DNA of 64,000 nucleotides from assembly GCF_000002235.5 (NCBI RefSeq), contig NW_022145596.1, forward strand, positions 5,859,565 through 5,923,564, written 5' to 3'. The DNA comes from Strongylocentrotus purpuratus. Taxonomy: Eukaryota > Echinodermata > Echinoidea > Camarodonta > Strongylocentrotidae. Both the position numbers and the translations under genes were made by a program. Shown here in pieces: positions 59,586 through 64,000 of the stretch. Positions within the stretch are counted from its first letter, which is position 1. Each line of letters opens with the position of its first letter. Under the pieces are notes generated by a model. It saw nothing but the letters and a program-made list of their open reading frames with translations. It had not been told where the DNA came from and made no database searches.

Positions 59586-61873
59586 GGGTGCGTTTAATCG
59601 ACACTTTTTCACCCTAGAATCACGGTTTCTAAAGACGTTTAGTTTAAAACGCAATGCGTTCAAGCGATTTTTTCGTCGGTCGTAAAAATAAACGTCTTTG
59701 AAAACACAAACATGAAACGCTGAAAAAGATGCGTTTTGAATCATGATTCTGCAGAATCACGGTCGCTAAAATTCGATTGAACGGACGGAGTTTTCAATCA
59801 TGATTGTATGACGGAGCCTGTTCCGGTTTGGGCAAAAACCGCGCGCCTGCTTTTCATGCAATTTGCGTTTACTATACCATGCTCTTTATCGTGGTCTGTT
59901 CCGTTATGTTATACCTTGTTTTTCTCTTTCTGTCTTTCCTTATGTTATTCTTTGTTTCTTCCTTCTATTCTTATGTTATTCTTTGTTTTTTTCTTCTATC
60001 ACCTTCTCTTATGTTATTCTTTATTTTTATATTTCTATCACTTTCTCTTTTGTTATTCTTTGTTTCTTCCTTCTATTTTAATGTTAATCTTTGTTCTTTT
60101 CCTTCTCTCAGCCTTTCTTATGTAATTCTTTGTTTTTATAATTCTATCACTTTCTCGTTTGTTATTCTTTGTTTTTTCTTTCTATTCTTATGTTAATCTT
60201 TGGTTTTCCCTTCACTCACTTCTCTTATATTATTCTTTGTTTTAATCATTCTATCACTTTCTCTTTCTGTCTTTCCTTATGTTATTCTTTGTTTCTTCCT
60301 TGTATCACATTCTCTTTTTGTCTTTCATTATGTTATTCTTTGTTTCTTCCTTTTATTCTTATGTTATTCTTTGTTTTTTCCTTCTATCACCTTCTCTTAT
60401 GTTATTCTTTGTTGTTATAATTCTGTCACTTTCTCTTATGTTATTCCTTGTTTCAATCATTCTATCACTTTCTCTTTCTGTCTTTCATTATGTTATTCTT
60501 TGTTTCTTCCTTTTATTCTTATGTTATTCTTTGTTTTTTCCTTCTATCACCTTCTCTTATGTTATTCTTTGTATCAATCATTCTATCACTTTCTCTTTCT
60601 GTCTTTCCTTATGTTATTCTTTGTTTCTTCCTTGTATCACATTCTCTTTTTGTCTTTCATTATGTTATTCTTTGTTTCTTCCTTTTATTCTTATGTTATT
60701 CTTCGTTATTTCCTTCTATCACCTTCTCTTATGTTATTCTTTGTTGTTATAATTCTATTACTTTCTCTTATGTTATTCTTTGTTTCAATCATTCTATCAC
60801 TTTCTCTTTCTGTCTTTCCTTATGTTATTCTTTGTTTCTTCCTTGTATCACATTCTCTTTTTGTCTTTCATTATGTTATTCTTTGTTTCTTCCTTTTATT
60901 CTTATGTTATTCTTTGTTTTTTCCTTCTATCACCTTCTCTTATGTTATTCTTTGTTGTTATAATTCTATCACTTTCTCTTATGTTATTCTTTGTTTCAAT
61001 CATTCTATCACTTTCTCTTTCTGTCTTTCCTTATGTTATTCTTTGTTTCTTCCTTCTATTCTTATGTTATTCTTTGTTTTTTTTCCTTCTATCACCTTCT
61101 CTTATTTTATTCTTTATTTTTATAATTCTATCACTTTCTCTTTTGTTATTCTTTGTTTCTTCCTTCTATTCTTATGTTAATCTTTGTTCTTTTCCTTCTC
61201 TCAGCCTTTCTTATGTAATTCTTTTTTTTAATAACTCTATCACTTTCTCTTTCTGTCTTTCCTTATGTTATCTTAGTTTCTTCCTTCTATCACTTTCTCT
61301 TTTTGTCTTTCATAATGTTATTCTTTGTTTTTATAATTATTCTATCACTTTCTCTTTTGTTATTGTTTGTTTCTTCCTTCTATTCTTATGTTATTCTTTG
61401 TTTTTTACTTCTACCACCTTTTCTTATGTAATTCTTTGTTTTAAGCATTCTATCACTTTCTCTTTCTGCCTTTCCTTATGTCATTCTTGTTTCTTCCTTA
61501 TATCACATTCTCTTACGTTATTCTTTGTTTTAATAACTCTATCACTTTCTCTTTCTTTCTTTCCCTATGTTATTTTTTGTTTCTTCCTTCCATCACCTTC
61601 TCATTCTTTGTTTTATTATTGCGATCTATGCTCAAAACAGCAGTCGACAGTCGGCCGTAAACAATTCCAAAAAGCGCGCGCCGAAGTTGACCTTTACTTC
61701 CTGGGTCAAACTGCAAGTGTGATCCGCAGTGGCTGGGCTCGAAATGAGCTAGAATCAGCGTTGATAAAAAATCGCTTGAACGCTAACCGCAGTGACCTTG
61801 TTGTTTGTAATGGCGTTTTGATTTGTGATTCATGTTTGTGATTCTAGCTTCGAAAATTCGATTGAACGCACCC
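59586..61873. mobile_element. 2.29-kb TIR element, TAA-flanked (Harbinger-like)
   Basis: Ends GGGTGCGTTTAATCGA and TCGATTGAACGCACCC (imperfect inverted repeat). TAA is duplicated on both sides (59583-59585, 61874-61876), as in PIF/Harbinger elements. Interruption of the tandem unit proves the boundaries. Both ends have a unique ~250-290-bp part; AAAATTCGATTGAACG at the right end is echoed at about 59766. The centre is a minisatellite. No transposase frame. Confidence 0.85.
59890..61620 (+). repeat. T-rich minisatellite with higher-order structure
   Basis: Units of about 30-35 bp built on TTATGTTATTCTTTGTTTC with CTTCTATCACCTTCTC-type linkers. Larger blocks recur at about 60608 and 60820 (about 212 bp apart) and at 60276. 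Because the unit lacks stops in some + frames, open frames of 326 and 353 residues arise; their Phe/Leu/Ser content is pure repeat. Confidence 0.93.
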
Positions 61874-61876
61874 TAA

Positions 61877-62240
61877 CATGTGTGACGTTTTGGATCACGT
61901 TCACATAAATTAATTAAAACTAAACAAAAAAAATACATACGGAAGATATTATAGTAATGGCACGAACGAGACTTTGTTTAATGTGTTCTTCAAAATATAC
62001 AAATTTTGATTCACACGTAATCAACAACAAAAATATAATTATATATATATACAGTAGAAGGCTATGACCAAAACAATTCCCAAGAATCCTCCATAATTTA
62101 AAACTGCATGCAGATTTAGTTTGTTTCTCGGATAAAAATTGCTTTTAGATATTCAAACGATTCCAGCTCTATACAGTCGGATTTAGACGTGCCATAATAT
62201 CTCAAACGAAATGAAGAAGAAAAAAAGTAGATTAGAAAAA
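61877..62240 (+). repeat. tandem duplication unit 2, right part
   Basis: Continues unit 2 after the inserted element (TGTGACGTTTTGGATCACG onward) and ends near GAAAAAAAGTAGATTAG. It has an extra ~100 bp relative to unit 1 around 62040-62150. Confidence 0.75.
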
Positions 62241-63065
62241 ATAGCAATGAGTCCATGCAGGGAGATAGTTTTCGTAAATGTAGTGACATGTAAACACATA
62301 ATTAAATAGTATAATAATAATTTTTAAAGAATTTATATCACTAATACGCCAATAAGAAGCGCTCACAGCCGACACGCAGAGCTGTTCAGGGCTAAACGTC
62401 TCCCGCTTGGCCCTAGCATGCGAGAGGTTCATCTCTATCTGGTACACATCACTATAAACCTGGGTCGAGAGGGCAAAATAGTGACGAGAGTGAAAATAAG
62501 AGATCCAAATATTGCTACGGATCGAGGATTCATGATCGAGCTAAGTGGAATCAACCACCTTGGGTAATTACCATTTAATGAGCAACCATATAACCTCATT
62601 TCCGAACAACTAATATTCTATAAGACAGTAAATCATTATCTTTAGTTGTCCGAGAGGAAATCTTCTGAGGAAGGACACCATGTATTTTGTATTAATTCAA
62701 TTGTGAATTACTTTTGAAGACCATGAATTGGTGAAATTGCAGACCATGTTCTCCACGCCCTCTTTTAGAACAAAGTCCATCCTGGGCCCGGATGTGACCT
62801 CACTCTGTAGTTTCAATCATTTTTTTTTACAATTGAGAAAATTAAGCCCCAAAAAATAATGAATAATAAAAACAAACAAACAATTGTGGTTCGGTGTATC
62901 ATTTTGCTAGAGGAATTTTCGAAAGCTTTACAATTGTAATTATTTTATTGTTTATCATTGTGGAAACTTAAGAGTTCTATTCTCTCGTTATTCCAAGGGT
63001 GGCTTTTGCAAATCATTTAATCTGTTGGGTTGGGTTTATTCCTGAAGTTTCAAAGCGACTCTATA
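62241..63065. other. no gene recognised
   Basis: AT-rich unique sequence. Confidence 0.5.
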
Positions 63066-63069
63066 TATT

Positions 63070-63077
63070 ATCTCTCC

Positions 63078-63123
<46 letters not shown>

Positions 63124-63200
63124 ATATATATATATTAATTAAATATATATATATATCGCCCTCTTTAATTCACACACACTCACACACACACGCGCGCGCA
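63070..63200. repeat. (CT)n, (TA)n and (CA)n microsatellites
   Basis: CT dinucleotides to 63118, TA runs at 63124-63156, CA and CG alternation at 63173-63199. Confidence 0.9.
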
Positions 63201-63663
63201 TTCTCTCCCCCTCTCACACTCTTTGTGTATTACCTTCTATTTGTCTATCATCATCACTTCAATGTTATACAGCCCTCAATGACTAAGATTCATATTCTTT
63301 GCTTTTCCTGTTAAAAATATCAGTTTCATTTGCGTAAAAGGATGACATTTGAGTGAAAACGTCCACATATATGTAGTAAATGCAATTAACAAAAGTTTAA
63401 TTAAAAATGAAAATATAATATTATGAAACCGTAAAAATAAACGCATGCTCTGATCATGTGAGTCGTTACTTTTATTTAATGTTTCTTTTTCTTTTGCCTG
63501 TTATTTTATTCTCTTTTTTATTTATATTCTTATTCATCTATCTTTTGAAATTTGGCTATTTGATTCATTTTTTTCATTTTGTTATTTTTTTTCTTAGGGG
63601 GGAGGCTGCTCCTCTCTTTATATTACTACGTTATATTATTCTTAATCATATCCACTGGACTAC

Positions 63664-63802
63664 CGGAGAGAGAGAGAGAGAGAGAGAGGAAAGGAGAAAA
63701 GAGAAAAGGATAAGATTGTGCATAATGAATGAAAGAGGGAGAGAGAGATAAAGAGATAAAGAGGGAGAAAAGGAGAGAGGGAGAGAGAAAGAGGGAGAGG
63801 GG
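63664..63802. repeat. (GA)n tract
   Basis: GA dinucleotides with AAAGGAGAAAAG and GAGGGAGA variants. Confidence 0.9.
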
Positions 63803-63960
63803 GCAGATAGTTTTGCAAAAAAGACGATGAAAGAAGATGAAACACTGCTATAATTAGTAGTTTAAATTCGCTGATGGGCATACCAACAACTAGACTACCT
63901 GTTTGCAACATCCACTCATCATCTCATTCTGCTTAATGTCCACCATTTCTCATCCAAACT

Positions 63961-63983
63961 GGGAGGAGGAGGAGGAGGAGGAG
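63961..63983. repeat. (GGA)n microsatellite at window edge
   Basis: Six to seven GGA triplets. Confidence 0.85.
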
Positions 63984-64000
63984 AAGGATGTGTCCCAGAC

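Noticed and set aside
60276-61050. CRISPR-like repeat-spacer pattern
   Set aside because: The spaced TTATGTTATTCTTTG repeats have repeated, not unique, linkers; it is a higher-order minisatellite in a eukaryotic genome.
59804-61841. Overlapping + strand frames up to 353 residues, looking like multi-pass membrane proteins
   Set aside because: They are translations of the T-rich minisatellite in several frames at once; Phe/Leu/Ser content follows the repeat.

Overview
The window is AT-rich eukaryotic DNA, sparse in coding sequence. It is dense in short DNA transposons, (CT/GA)n tracts and other simple repeats, and its exons are bounded by GT/AG splice signals. The best guess is a marine invertebrate deuterostome, most likely an echinoderm such as a sea urchin. 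That guess rests on the tRNA-derived SINE at 40.58 kb, on the many small inverted-repeat elements, and on an intron-less-type class A GPCR coding exon. It is inference; no marker fixes the species.

Only two coding segments are convincing. (1) A class A (rhodopsin-family) seven-transmembrane receptor of 350 residues on the + strand, 54866-55918. It lies in one exon behind a clear splice acceptor, so its 5' untranslated exon is further upstream. (2) The first coding exon of a TRM9-family tRNA methyltransferase (TRMT9B-like) on the - strand, 22796-22955, with a clean donor; no downstream exon was recognised, so intron 1 may fill much of the first 22 kb. Four weaker exon candidates are listed: 584-715 (-), 5488-5687 (-), 32671-32827 (+) and 43070-43222 (+).

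Layout. 0-22.8 kb: probable intron or intergenic DNA with a 128-bp perfect repeat pair, a tRNA-Leu-like relic inside an inverted-repeat element, nested MITEs, a 1.5-kb foldback and CT-rich tracts. 22.8-24 kb: the TRMT9B-like exon between a (CT)n tract and a ~730-bp GA minisatellite. 24-42 kb: more MITEs, some nested, a GC-rich 834-bp element, trinucleotide and pyrimidine satellites, a SINE, and two sister copies of a TTAA-flanked MITE. 42-58 kb: almost free of recognisable transposons; it holds a candidate upstream exon, a possible conserved regulatory block with a perfect paired TAATTA palindrome (51915-51937), and the GPCR. 58.6-62.3 kb: a ~511-bp tandem duplication whose second unit is split by a 2.29-kb TAA-flanked element filled with a T-rich minisatellite. 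62.3-64 kb: AT-rich DNA and microsatellites.

At least nine TTAA-flanked elements in five terminal families, and five elements with 3-bp CTG/CTA/ATG-type flanks (GGCC- or GGG-ended), can be delimited by eye. No transposase gene, retroelement coding region, CRISPR array or bacterial operon is present. I found no clearly novel multi-gene system; the unusual material is in the repeat architecture and the possible regulatory sequence.
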